Assembly (NCBI RefSeq): GCF_904063055.1
Contig: NZ_CAJFCN010000008.1
Span: 245,612-309,611, forward strand
Reading direction: 5' to 3'
Length of the DNA: 64,000 nucleotides
DNA from: Pseudomonas paracarnis
Lineage (GTDB): Bacteria > Pseudomonadota > Gammaproteobacteria > Pseudomonadales > Pseudomonadaceae
Positions 33,626 to 42,092 of the stretch are shown piece by piece (position 1 is the stretch's first letter; each line of letters begins with the position of its first letter). Made by a program: the position numbers and the translations under genes. The notes under the pieces are model-generated. The model saw only the letters and a list, made by a program, of their open reading frames with translations. It was not told where the DNA came from and ran no database searches.

Positions 33626-34078
33626 ATGAGCAAAAACCCTGATCCTTGCGAATCGCTGTTGCTGGACAACCAGCTGTGCTTCGCCCTGCACTCCACCTCA
33701 CTGCTGATGACCAAGGCCTATAAGCCCCTGCTCCAGGCCATCGGCCTGACCTACCCGCAGTACCTGGCCATGATGGTGCTGTGGGAAGAGGATGAGTTGA
33801 CCGTCAGTGAAATCAGCAGCCGCCTGCTGACGGACCCAGGCTCCATGACGCCACTGCTCAAGCGCCTGGAAGCCGAGGGCCTACTCAGCCGCACGCGCAG
33901 CCGCGAAGACGAGCGGGTGGTGGTGGTGAAACTGACCGACGCCGGGCGCGCCTTGCAGGAGAAGGCCAAGGATGTTCCGCAATGCATCCTGGGCGCCAGC
34001 GGGATGGCGTTGGAGCAATTGCGCAAGCTGCAAGGCGACCTGATCGCGTTGCGCGCCAATCTGCAAACCAGCATCTGA
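33626..34078 (+). CDS. ohrR: MarR-family organic-peroxide sensor OhrR
   Basis: 150-residue MarR regulator. LLLDNQLCFALHSTSLLM holds the conserved sensing cysteine of OhrR near residue 19, and the winged helix spans about 60-110 (ISSRLLTDPGSMTPLLKRLE, SREDERVVVVKLT). OhrR represses ohr until oxidised by organic hydroperoxide. Start at ATG 33626. ohr follows after a REPIN and an AT-rich promoter region, same strand. Confidence 0.9.
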   Translation: MSKNPDPCESLLLDNQLCFALHSTSLLMTKAYKPLLQAIGLTYPQYLAMMVLWEEDELTVSEISSRLLTDPGSMTPLLKRLEAEGLLSRTRSREDERVVVVKLTDAGRALQEKAKDVPQCILGASGMALEQLRKLQGDLIALRANLQTSI

Positions 34079-34111
34079 CACGCTAGGCCCCAGCACTAAA
34101 CATACTCAAAA

Positions 34112-34200
34112 GTGGGAGCTGGCTTGCCTGCGATTGCGATTCATCAGTCAACCATGCAGTGACTGATACACCGTCATCGCAGGCAAGCCAGCTCCCACTT
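34112..34200. repeat. REPIN between ohrR and ohr
   Basis: GTGGGAGCTGGCTTGCCTGC and its exact inverted copy enclose about 30 bases; same variant as 23787-23875. Confidence 0.85.
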
Positions 34201-34245
34201 TTTGTTCTGCGACACCCTTAAATTCTTCAACGCTGAAAAATTAAC

Positions 34246-34314
34246 TTGCGCACTAAACATTAGCGCTATACATTCACCTCACCAACTACTTAGCGCACAA
34301 ATGTTTAGCGCTAA
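34246..34314 (+). promoter_or_regulatory. ohr promoter with repeated TTAGCGC boxes
   Basis: TTAGCGC occurs at 34260, 34290 and 34305; the last lies in the perfect palindrome TTAGCGCTAA (34305-34314). TTGCGC and TATACA flank the first box with a short 15-base spacing. This is the expected place for OhrR control, so the boxes are candidate OhrR operators. Confidence 0.55.
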
Positions 34315-34333
34315 CCACACAGAGGAACGCCCC

Positions 34334-34753
34334 ATGCAAACGCTCTATACCGCAGTAGCCACCGCCACTGGCGGCCGTGATGGTCGCGCCGTTTCCAGCG
34401 ACAATATCCTCGACGTCAAACTGTCGACTCCAAAGGAGTTGGGCGGCGCCGGTGGCCAGGCCACTAACCCAGAGCAATTGTTTGCTGCCGGCTACTCCGC
34501 TTGCTTTATCGGCGCACTGAAGTTCGTGGCCAGCCAGACCAAACGCAAAATCCCGGATGACGCCTCGATCACCGCCCACGTGGGCATCGGCCAGATCCCG
34601 GGCGGCTTCGGCCTGGATATCGACCTGCATATCAGCCTGCCGGGCCTGGCCCAAGATGAGGCGCAAAGCCTGGTCGACGCTGCGCACCAAGTGTGCCCGT
34701 ACTCCAATGCCACCCGTGGCAACGTTGAGGTGCGCTTGCATGTAACGGTCTGA
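34334..34753 (+). CDS. ohr: Organic hydroperoxide resistance protein Ohr
   Basis: 139-residue Ohr/OsmC-family thiol peroxidase that detoxifies organic and fatty-acid hydroperoxides. The redox cysteines are in YSACFIGALKFVA and HQVCPYSNATRGN. Start at ATG 34334 after AGAGGAACGCCCC. Controlled by the upstream OhrR gene, with a strong terminator downstream. Confidence 0.95.
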   Translation: MQTLYTAVATATGGRDGRAVSSDNILDVKLSTPKELGGAGGQATNPEQLFAAGYSACFIGALKFVASQTKRKIPDDASITAHVGIGQIPGGFGLDIDLHISLPGLAQDEAQSLVDAAHQVCPYSNATRGNVEVRLHVTV

Positions 34754-34770
34754 AAAACAGACGCCCATGA

Positions 34771-34799
34771 AAAAGCCCGACTCAAGGTCGGGCTTTTTT
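34771..34799. terminator. Bidirectional terminator between ohr and efp
   Basis: AAAAGCCCGA pairs with TCGGGCTTTT around a 7-base loop, with A-run before and T-run after, serving the two convergent genes. Confidence 0.9.
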
Positions 34800-34818
34800 C
34801 GTATAGCCGGGGCCAGAA

Positions 34819-35391
34819 TTACTTCTTGGCGCGGCCTTTGTACGAACCACCTTCACGGGTGTCGATCTCGATCAGGTCGTCGATTTCGATGAAATCGGCC
34901 ACTTGCAGTTCGGTACCGTTGCTCAGTTTGGCAGGCTTCATCACCTTGCCGGAAGTGTCGCCGCGAGCGGAGCCTTCGGTGTAAGCAACCTTACGCACGA
35001 TGGTCGTCGGCAGCTCTACGGAAACCAGGCGCTCTTCGAAGAAGATAGCTTCGCAGACGTCTTCCATGCCTTCTTCAATGAACGGCAGAACGGCTTCGAT
35101 ATCTTCAGCGTTCAGCTCGTACATGGTGTAGTCAGTGGTGTCCATGAACGTGTAGGTGTCGCCGCTGATGAAGGACAGGGTCGCTTCTTTGCGGTCGAGG
35201 ATCACGTCGTCCAGTTTGTCATCGGCGCTGTAGACGATTTCGGTCTTGTAACCGGTCAGCAGGTTCTTCAGCTTGGTCTTCATGATTGCGCTGTTACGAC
35301 CAGACTTGGTGAACTCAGCTTTCTGAACCAGCCAAGGGTCGTTTTCGAGACGGATCACTGTACCGGGTTTCAGTTCTTTACCAGTTTTCAT
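34819..35391 (-). CDS. efp: Translation elongation factor P
   Basis: 190-residue three-domain factor that rescues ribosomes stalled at polyproline. The tip residue is Arg32 in EFTKSGRNSAIM, the form that EarP rhamnosylates in Pseudomonas, in contrast to the lysine of E. coli. Start at ATG 35391 (MKTGKELKPGTVI); the longer frame adds 11 non-family residues. It lies 49 bases downstream of earP on the same strand. Confidence 0.97.
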   Translation of the reverse strand: MKTGKELKPGTVIRLENDPWLVQKAEFTKSGRNSAIMKTKLKNLLTGYKTEIVYSADDKLDDVILDRKEATLSFISGDTYTFMDTTDYTMYELNAEDIEAVLPFIEEGMEDVCEAIFFEERLVSVELPTTIVRKVAYTEGSARGDTSGKVMKPAKLSNGTELQVADFIEIDDLIEIDTREGGSYKGRAKK

Positions 35392-35440
35392 TGCGTATAT
35401 CCGAAATTTGGATGGGATTGACAAAAATCAAGGTGGCGTA

Positions 35441-36574
35441 TCATATCCAACTTTCATAAAACTGTACCAGCGCCGTCGCAAGATCGGCCTGCAAGCCTTG
35501 TTCCAGACACCAGTTCTGCGCGTGCTGGCTGACCTCGGGCCAATGTTCCAGCAGCATTTTCCAGGACTGTGCCATATCGCCATCAGCGTTCCAGGCTTGC
35601 CAGAGCGTGACGACGGCAGCTTTGGCGGCCGGTGAAAGTGCGGCTGTGTACAGTTCCAGGAAGGCATCGAGCTTGTCCAGGTGGATGTCTTCGTCCTGGC
35701 GGTAGATGTGCCACAGCAATGGCCTCCCCGCCCACTGGGCACGCACGAACGAGTCTTCGCCACGTACGGCGTTAAATTCGCAGCACCATAGCAATCGGTC
35801 ATATTGCTCCTGACGTACGAATGCAATGACCTGTACGGTCAGCGCACCACGTACTTGGATGTCTCCCGCCGACAAGCTGTTCACCCCCAGCCAGCGCTGC
35901 ACGTCCCCCAGAATGCGCCCTTCCGGCACCAGCAAGTGCGTCCCCCGTCCATCGGCCGCCAATACGTCCAGCCAGCCGGCCAACCCGTCATTCTCATAGG
36001 CAAACAGCGACATCAAACGCGCGCCGGCCGTCGGAGCAACGCCCAGGCTTTGCAGGAACCGTTGTTGCGCGGCCGCGTCCTGCTGAAACGCCCGGCGTCG
36101 CTCCAACAAGCCGGCTTCGCGCAACAGGCCGCCAGTACCAGGGCGAAACCCGGGGAAGAAAAAGTACTTCTGCACGCCCTTGTACTTCACCGAAGGCAAG
36201 CGATGGCAGCCCACCACCCAGTCTTCAGCGCTGAGGTAATCCAGGTTCATCCACAACGGCGCACGTTCACACTCGGCCATGCGGTCCATGTACTCGGGCG
36301 GTAGCTGGCACGCGAACGCAGCAATCACCACATTCGCCGGGTGTGCGCCTGGCCATTCGGCCGGCCAGTGGCGCACTTGGACGCCCTCTTGCCACTGCTG
36401 GCCCACCTGCACATCAATGTCCGGGCACATGCGTTCGAAGGCGCGCAGGTCATCGACCCACAAGCGCACGTCACAGCCATGCTCCACCACCAACTGCCGG
36501 GCCAGGCGCCAGGTCACGCCGATGTCGCCGTAGTTGTCGACGACACTGCAAAAAATATCCCAGCGGGCTTTCAT
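35441..36574 (-). CDS. earP: EF-P arginine rhamnosyltransferase EarP
   Basis: 377-residue GT-B fold enzyme that adds rhamnose from dTDP-rhamnose to Arg32 of EF-P. The N-terminal motif CSVVDNYGDIGVTWRLARQL carries the conserved aspartates, and SLFAYENDGLAGWLDVL is also family sequence. Start at ATG 36574 (MKARWDIF) fits known length; ATG 36586 adds four residues. Followed by efp, so enzyme and substrate are probably co-transcribed. Confidence 0.95.
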   Translation of the reverse strand: MKARWDIFCSVVDNYGDIGVTWRLARQLVVEHGCDVRLWVDDLRAFERMCPDIDVQVGQQWQEGVQVRHWPAEWPGAHPANVVIAAFACQLPPEYMDRMAECERAPLWMNLDYLSAEDWVVGCHRLPSVKYKGVQKYFFFPGFRPGTGGLLREAGLLERRRAFQQDAAAQQRFLQSLGVAPTAGARLMSLFAYENDGLAGWLDVLAADGRGTHLLVPEGRILGDVQRWLGVNSLSAGDIQVRGALTVQVIAFVRQEQYDRLLWCCEFNAVRGEDSFVRAQWAGRPLLWHIYRQDEDIHLDKLDAFLELYTAALSPAAKAAVVTLWQAWNADGDMAQSWKMLLEHWPEVSQHAQNWCLEQGLQADLATALVQFYESWI

Positions 36575-36706
36575 TCCGGGCTCCATCGATCAAAGGTTCG
36601 ATTGTCCGCATAAATGCGTGGATGCAGAAGGCTTGATCGCGATTATTCTGCACGGAGGCTGTGCGACAATCACCGTCATGCCGTCAATGCCTGCCAGGAG
36701 GCCCTT

Positions 36707-37075
36707 ATGTCTGACCGTCCGTTATCGCTGTTCAAGCTCTGCATCGCGATTGCCGCCGGCGTGTGGCTAGGGTTTATCGCCATTGCGCTGACCGCCTGGC
36801 TGGCGTCTCGCTACCTGTTCCCCCAGAGCCTGGCGCCGGTGGCACAGGCGGTTCAGCAATTGGGCAAACCGGCCATGGTTGAGCCGCAGCCACCGAACCG
36901 TCTGTTCGAACAGTACCAACAGAACCTGCAAAAACAGGAACAACAACAGGCCCTGGACCAGGCCCGAAGCAACGCGCGTAACCTGTCCAACCCCAAATGC
37001 CAGTTCTGGCTGCAACAAGACCAGAACGCCCCCAATGAAAAGACGCGGGCCAATGTCCTGCAATTCTGCGATTGA
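36707..37075 (+). CDS. Uncharacterised single-pass membrane protein
   Basis: 122 residues with one N-terminal membrane segment (about 10-35, KLCIAIAAGVWLGFIAIAL) then a Gln-rich helix LFEQYQQNLQKQEQQQALDQ and a C-terminal tail with two cysteines (CQFW, QFCD). No family recognised. Start at ATG 36707 with CCAGGAGG before it. Its stop overlaps a possible start of the next gene, so the two form an operon. Confidence 0.8.
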   Translation: MSDRPLSLFKLCIAIAAGVWLGFIAIALTAWLASRYLFPQSLAPVAQAVQQLGKPAMVEPQPPNRLFEQYQQNLQKQEQQQALDQARSNARNLSNPKCQFWLQQDQNAPNEKTRANVLQFCD

Positions 37076-37089
37076 TGCCAGATACCGCC

Positions 37090-37572
37090 ATGAATAAACA
37101 CGCCGTGCTCCAGCTGATCCTGGAAAAGCTCACCGTCGACATCGACGTCGTCCAACGCGCCGCGCAGACCGCCTACGAAACCGCGACCCACGAAGAAAAC
37201 ATTGCCGAAAACAAATACGACACCCTTGGCCTGGAGGCTTCGTACCTGGCCACCGGGCAGGCCCGACGCGTGGAGGAGATCAAGCAATCGCTGGTGCTGT
37301 GCCAGCAACTGCAGCTACGTGCGTACGATGATCAACGCGGGATAGAGATAGGCACGCTGGTGGGCCTGGAAGACGAGGACGGTCGCCAGCAATGGCTGTT
37401 CCTGGCGCCGGATGCGGCGGGTTTGAAAGTGGATGTGGTGGGGCAACCGGTGACGGTCATCACGCCACGCTCGCCCCTGGGCAAAGGCCTGCTGGGCAAG
37501 CGTATCGATGAAGAGGTAGAGATTCTGGTGGCCGGCGCTCGGCAGCACTTTACGGTGACCGAGGCCCGATAA
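37090..37572 (+). CDS. GreA/GreB-family transcription factor-like protein
   Basis: 160 residues. An N-terminal helical hairpin (HAVLQLILEKLTVDIDVVQRAAQTAYETATHEEN, cited in part) is followed by a C-terminal GreA/GreB-like FKBP-type domain with LGKGLLGKRIDEEVEI. The acidic tip of true Gre factors is present only in part (HEENIAENKYDT), so it may act at RNA polymerase differently. ATG 37090 is chosen; ATG 37075 overlaps the previous stop and is the alternative. Confidence 0.8.
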   Translation: MNKHAVLQLILEKLTVDIDVVQRAAQTAYETATHEENIAENKYDTLGLEASYLATGQARRVEEIKQSLVLCQQLQLRAYDDQRGIEIGTLVGLEDEDGRQQWLFLAPDAAGLKVDVVGQPVTVITPRSPLGKGLLGKRIDEEVEILVAGARQHFTVTEAR

Positions 37573-37579
37573 CCTACAC

Positions 37580-37613
37580 CCCTGTAGGAGCGAGCTTGCT
37601 CGCTCCTACAGGG
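37580..37613. repeat. REP palindrome
   Basis: Perfect 15-bp inverted repeat around CTTG, an extended version of the 3554 element. It lies between convergent genes and may also act as a terminator. Confidence 0.85.
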
Positions 37614-37622
37614 TAATCGCGG

Positions 37623-38597
37623 TCAGTGGACGGGCAATTCAACGCCGTCAAACAACTCTTCCAGCTCTTGCTTGTTGTGGCACTGGATCGCCTTGGCCAT
37701 CACTTCACGGGTCAGGTGCGGTGCGAACTTCTCGATGAAGTCGCACATGAAGCCGCGCAGGAAGGTACCGCGACGGAAACCGATCTTGGTCACGCTGGAC
37801 TCGAACAATTCGCTGGCATCCAGCACCACCAGGTCTTTGTCGAGGTTGGTGTCGACCGCCATCTTGGCGACGATCCCGACGCCCAGGCCCAGGCGCACGT
37901 AGGTCTTGATCACGTCGGCATCGGCAGCAGTGAACACCACCTTGGGCGTGAGGCCGCGATGGCTGAACGCTTCGTCGAGCTTGGAACGGCCGGTAAAGCC
38001 GAACACGTAGGTCACGATCGGGTATTCAGCCAGGGCTTCCAGGGTGAGCTTCGGCAGCTTGGCCAAAGGGTGCCCCTGGGGCACAACCACGCAGCGGTTC
38101 CAACGGTAGCAGGGCATCATTACCAGGTCGCCGAACAATTCCAGGGCCTCGGTGGCGATGGCAAAATCGACGGTGCCGTCAGCGGCCATCTCGGCAATCT
38201 GCATCGGCGAACCCTGGTGCATGTGCAGGGCTACGTCCGGGTATTGCTTGATGAAATCACGGATCACCGGCGGCAATGCATAGCGCGCCTGGGTGTGAGT
38301 GGTGGCGATCGACAAGGTGCCTTTCTTCTCGTTGGAAAATTCCTGGGCGATCTGCTTGATGCTTTCGACTTTACGCAGGATCTCGCCGGCGGTGGTGATG
38401 ATGCGCTCGCCAGCTGGAGTGACGCGGGTCAAGTGTTTGCCGCTGCGTGCGAAGACTTCGACGCCCAACTCGTCTTCGAGCAGGCGGATCTGCTTGCTGA
38501 TACCAGGTTGCGAGGTATAGAGGCTTTGAGCGGTAGCGGAAACGTTGAGGTCGTGGTGCGCCACTTCCCAGATGTAGCGCAGTTGTTGAAGCTTCAT
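37623..38597 (-). CDS. cysB: LysR-family cysteine regulon activator CysB
   Basis: 324-residue regulator of sulfate assimilation and cysteine synthesis. MKLQQLRYIWEVAHHDLNVS starts the helix-turn-helix, and the effector domain has TTHTQARYALPPVI, which binds N-acetylserine or sulfate in CysB. Full length for the family. Promoter lies in the AT-rich 38600-38700 stretch. Confidence 0.95.
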   Translation of the reverse strand: MKLQQLRYIWEVAHHDLNVSATAQSLYTSQPGISKQIRLLEDELGVEVFARSGKHLTRVTPAGERIITTAGEILRKVESIKQIAQEFSNEKKGTLSIATTHTQARYALPPVIRDFIKQYPDVALHMHQGSPMQIAEMAADGTVDFAIATEALELFGDLVMMPCYRWNRCVVVPQGHPLAKLPKLTLEALAEYPIVTYVFGFTGRSKLDEAFSHRGLTPKVVFTAADADVIKTYVRLGLGVGIVAKMAVDTNLDKDLVVLDASELFESSVTKIGFRRGTFLRGFMCDFIEKFAPHLTREVMAKAIQCHNKQELEELFDGVELPVH

Positions 38598-38700
38598 ATG
38601 AATCCCTCAAAGCAGATAGACGCCACGGGTATCAGCGACGGTATATAACTATATTAAAGGTTTGACGGATAAATCTAGAACTTTTTATCGTTTTTGCCGA

Positions 38701-39201
38701 TCAACTATCGTCACTGCGCCGACGCTGCAGCGACGGCACCAGGTAAACCGGCACGGGGGACAACTGCAACACCCGTGCGGCGGTACGCCCAAGGGGGACG
38801 GCCACGCCGGTTGCCTGGCTATGACTGCCGACGATCAGTAAGTCGACGGACAGTTTTCGCAACTGGTCGAGAATCACCTCGCAAGGATCCCCCTGGATCA
38901 CCTTGACCGAGCGAATCCATTGCAGGTCCTGCTCCCCTTCCCCCCACTCTTCGCGGAAGCTGTCCAGCACGCGTTGTTCAATCGTCGCCATCACCGTGCT
39001 CAACCCCTTGCTTTGCCATTCGCTCAGGGCGGTTTCATCAAGGTAGCTCTGCAACACCGATTCGGCGAACAAGCCAATGGGCTCGACCACGTGGATCACA
39101 TACAGGTCAGCCTTGAACGTTCGCGCCAGCGCCAGCGCATGTTGCATCACGTAGGGCGCATACAGACCGAGGTCCGTGGCAAACAGCATCGAACGAATCA
39201 T
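38701..39201 (-). CDS. Universal stress protein family
   Basis: 166-residue Usp-fold protein. MIRSMLFATDLG begins the domain; the ATP-binding signature is partly kept in IVGSHSQATGVAVPLGRTAARVLQLSPVPV, where the usual GxxGS spacing is altered, so ATP binding is uncertain. Starts 49 bases after the 5'-nucleotidase gene on the same strand, likely the end of that run. Confidence 0.87.
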   Translation of the reverse strand: MIRSMLFATDLGLYAPYVMQHALALARTFKADLYVIHVVEPIGLFAESVLQSYLDETALSEWQSKGLSTVMATIEQRVLDSFREEWGEGEQDLQWIRSVKVIQGDPCEVILDQLRKLSVDLLIVGSHSQATGVAVPLGRTAARVLQLSPVPVYLVPSLQRRRSDDS

Positions 39202-39249
39202 AAAACCTCCTGGGCTGCCAGGATGGCGGGAATTGAATGAGCTTAGCAG

Positions 39250-40167
39250 CTAGCGCTCGGTCTGGATTCTCAACTCATTGCTGATGCCATGGGGCACGTG
39301 CCCGGTGGCCACTACCTCCCTGGCTTTCTCGCAATGGCCGGCCTGGTCATCGAAAAACACATCGGCGGCAAAGGCTTCCAGAAACGCGGATTTTTCCAGG
39401 CCACCGAGGAACAGCGATTCGTCCAGGCGGATATCCCACTCGCGCAAGGTGCGGATCACGCGCTCATGGGACGGTGCCGAACGTGCGGTGACCAACGCGG
39501 TACGAATCGGGCAGGCCTCATCGGCAAACTCGCGTTGCAACAGGTTCAGTGCCGCCAGGAAGCCCTTGAACGGACCGCCGTGCAAAGGCTGGCGCGCCGA
39601 CTCTCGCTCGCTGGCCTGGAAGGCTGCCAGCCCGCCGGCCTGGTAGACGCGCTCGGACTCATCGGAGAACAGCACGGCATCGCCGTCGAATGCGATGCGC
39701 AGCTCTTCGCTGGAAGCACGGCGCGCGCCGCCAGACAGAATCGTCGCGGCCGCAAACCCGGCATCGAGGGCGCTGCGCACATCTTCAGCATGGGTGGAGA
39801 GAAACAGATGACAACCGAAGGCGGCCAAATAGGGATAGGGACTACGCCCGCCTACGAACGCGGCGCGGGAAATATCCAGGCCGTAATGCTGGATCGAGTT
39901 GAACACCCGCAGCCCGGTATCGGCACTGTTGCGCGACACCAACACCACCTCGACCCGCGCACGCCCCAGGCTGGCATTCAGGCTCAGCAGCTTCTTGACC
40001 AGCGGGAAGGCATCGCCAGGCTCGAGGGTTTCTTCCTCGTGCTCGATCTGGTATTTGCGGTAAGCCTCGACCCCTTCAGCCAGATAAACCTTGTGGCTAT
40101 CACTCAGGTCGAACAGCGCTCGTGAGGAAATCGCCAGCACCAGTTTGTCAGCCAATCCCTTCACCAT
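39250..40167 (-). CDS. Cytosolic 5'-nucleotidase family protein
   Basis: 305 residues of the family related to eukaryotic cN-I nucleotidases. HAD-like strands are seen in KLVLAISSRALFDL, VVLVSRNSADTGLRVF and VFFDDQAGHCEKAREVV. Expected reaction is hydrolysis of nucleoside monophosphates; the exact substrate is unknown. Start at ATG 40167, 17 bases after the PanE-like stop, so co-transcribed. Confidence 0.82.
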   Translation of the reverse strand: MVKGLADKLVLAISSRALFDLSDSHKVYLAEGVEAYRKYQIEHEEETLEPGDAFPLVKKLLSLNASLGRARVEVVLVSRNSADTGLRVFNSIQHYGLDISRAAFVGGRSPYPYLAAFGCHLFLSTHAEDVRSALDAGFAAATILSGGARRASSEELRIAFDGDAVLFSDESERVYQAGGLAAFQASERESARQPLHGGPFKGFLAALNLLQREFADEACPIRTALVTARSAPSHERVIRTLREWDIRLDESLFLGGLEKSAFLEAFAADVFFDDQAGHCEKAREVVATGHVPHGISNELRIQTER

Positions 40168-40183
40168 GGTGGTCCCCCCCCAA

Positions 40184-41146
40184 TCAGCGGTTGTGCCGAT
40201 CAATAAAACTCAAGGCCTGATAGAGCGCCTGCATGCGTGGCAGTTCGCAACCGGCCGCTTTGGCAGCAGCCAAGGGACGGGCATAGATGGCCGCCAGCTC
40301 CAGCGGCCGCTTGTGCAGGTGGTCGTGGTACATGCTGGGCAGGTAGTCGTCCATGGTTTCTGTCATGGCGAACATCTGCCCAGCGTAACTGGCAGGAATT
40401 TCATGCCCGCAGGCATGAGCGCCCTGCACCACCTCGGCCATCAGCGCCTGGATCAACTCGCGGCTGGACTCATCGGCCATCATGGCCGTGGTACCCGTGC
40501 CCAGCAACACAGAGAGGCCGTTGAACGGCACGTTCCAGACCAGCTTGTGCCAACGCGCCAGATGCACATTGGCCATGGCCTGGGACTCGATGCCAGCTTG
40601 ATGAAACAGCCCGGCACCGGCTTCGACAATCGCCTGTTGCTGCACCTCATCGTTGGCCGCCGTGCCACTGTGATAGCCCAGGTTGACCCGGCCCAACGCC
40701 TGATGCTCGACCACACCGGGGGCCGAGCGGTGCACACCGATGTAGCACAGGCCGCCCAACAGATGCAGCGACGGCGGCAGGTGTTCACGCAGGCTGTCTT
40801 CGACATCGAGGCCGTTTTGCAGGAGCACCACTTTGGCATCCGGCGCCGCCACCTGGGCGATGGTGGGCGCCAGGTCCACATTACCGGTGGACTTGGTGCC
40901 CACCAATAGCCAGTCGCACGGCGGCATGTCGGCGGCGCTGGCATAGGCCTGCACCGGATGCAGGTGCAGTTGCCCATGCACCGTACTGTTGACGTGCAGG
41001 CCATGCCTGCTCACCGCGGCATATTCGCTGCGCAACAGGAAATGCACATCGAAGCCGGCACGCGCCAGCATCAGTCCGTAGTAACCGCCGATGGCACCGG
41101 TGCCAATAATGCCAATGCGTGGCGACGGGGCTGCAACTGCTGTCAT
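40184..41146 (-). CDS. Ketopantoate reductase family protein (PanE-like)
   Basis: 320-residue NAD(P)-dependent oxidoreductase. The Rossmann motif IGIIGTGAIGGYYGLMLA is at residues 10-27, the catalytic lysine region HKLVWNVPFNGLS near 200, and KRPLELAAIYARPLA near the end. ApbA/PanE members make pantoate for coenzyme A, but Pseudomonas carries several paralogues. Start at ATG 41146, overlapping the thioredoxin-like gene by 4 bases. Confidence 0.87.
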   Translation of the reverse strand: MTAVAAPSPRIGIIGTGAIGGYYGLMLARAGFDVHFLLRSEYAAVSRHGLHVNSTVHGQLHLHPVQAYASAADMPPCDWLLVGTKSTGNVDLAPTIAQVAAPDAKVVLLQNGLDVEDSLREHLPPSLHLLGGLCYIGVHRSAPGVVEHQALGRVNLGYHSGTAANDEVQQQAIVEAGAGLFHQAGIESQAMANVHLARWHKLVWNVPFNGLSVLLGTGTTAMMADESSRELIQALMAEVVQGAHACGHEIPASYAGQMFAMTETMDDYLPSMYHDHLHKRPLELAAIYARPLAAAKAAGCELPRMQALYQALSFIDRHNR

Positions 41147-41529
41147 GGCAAATCCTCTGGTGTTCGGTTGAGCGCCTGGTTTAGGCATTCGGCGAGGTCG
41201 GATGCTGTAAGACGTGTCTGTAATTGCCCAAAGAATTGACCCTCGCACACCAGGAACAACGCCGGCAAATGAAAGATCCGGTAGCGTTCCACCGCACCGC
41301 CGTTGTGCCCGGCATCCACCCAGCACACGCGGTCCACCGGCAAGTGCCAGCTGGGCAACTGCTGGCGTGCCCAGCGGCAACTGGCACAACCGACACTGGT
41401 GAACACTACCAGCGAAATACCTGGCAATCCCAGCAATTGCTGGTCAATATCCAGGTCGGTCAATTCCAGTTCCTTCACTATACTGCTGCCATTGCCGTCA
41501 ACTGGACGGCGCTCGGAGTCCGTGTACAT
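41143..41529 (-). CDS. Thioredoxin-fold protein with CASC motif
   Basis: 128 residues. LVVFTSVGCASCRWARQQLP gives a CxxC redox pair, and YRIFHLPALFLVCEGQ holds the cis-proline of the thioredoxin fold. No signal peptide, so cytosolic. ATG 41529 overlaps the PilZ-like start on the other strand; a start further in (before KELELTDLD) is possible. First gene of a run with the PanE-like and nucleotidase genes. Confidence 0.8.
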   Translation of the reverse strand: MYTDSERRPVDGNGSSIVKELELTDLDIDQQLLGLPGISLVVFTSVGCASCRWARQQLPSWHLPVDRVCWVDAGHNGGAVERYRIFHLPALFLVCEGQFFGQLQTRLTASDLAECLNQALNRTPEDLP

Positions 41530-41962
41530 GGGTCGTTTTTTACCTCACCCTGATGATGTCGCTGTCGAGTTGATCCAACGTCCCTCTCCCGCCCTTCCCC
41601 GCCAACGCCTGCACACTATCGGCCGCGGCGGCGTCGCCTGCAATTGGCCACGTGCCTGGCGCGCCGGCACGGCGGTAGACCTGCATATCCCTTCCCTAGG
41701 GCCCAGCGCCCGTTATCCAGGCTATGTCGCCTGGTGCCGCAAAGTCGAACAGGGCTATCGCATTGGTATTTGCTTTACCGACGAACACGCCTTGTTCGGT
41801 GCACGGATGGGCGAGCAAGTGTGCCAGATCGAGCGTTACTGCCGCCTGCACGAAGACGCCGAGCCAACGCCTGCACAACTTGAAACCATGGCCCGTGAGT
41901 GGGTGTCGCGTCATGCCGGCGAGTTCTCCCATGAGGCGGTTGTGCAGCCAGCGCTGGATTAA
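41528..41962 (+). CDS. PilZ-domain-like protein
   Basis: 144 residues. RQRLHTIGRGGVACNWP and PGYVAWCRKVEQGYRIGICFTD follow the PilZ beta-barrel pattern, but the second c-di-GMP motif (D/NxSxxG) reads TIGRGG, so binding may be lost or changed. Start at ATG 41528; divergent from the thioredoxin-like gene with overlapping start codons. Confidence 0.75.
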   Translation: MGRFLPHPDDVAVELIQRPSPALPRQRLHTIGRGGVACNWPRAWRAGTAVDLHIPSLGPSARYPGYVAWCRKVEQGYRIGICFTDEHALFGARMGEQVCQIERYCRLHEDAEPTPAQLETMAREWVSRHAGEFSHEAVVQPALD

Positions 41963-42092
41963 ACCGGGCTTTGCCCATTGTCGCGGGCCCGTGTTACGCG
42001 CTAAGGTTCCTCCCCCCTGCATTCAAATCATGCTGTGCCCGCCGCACGGGGATAGCTGGCGGCCGGCACCCGTGACCCTGGCGAGTAACACG

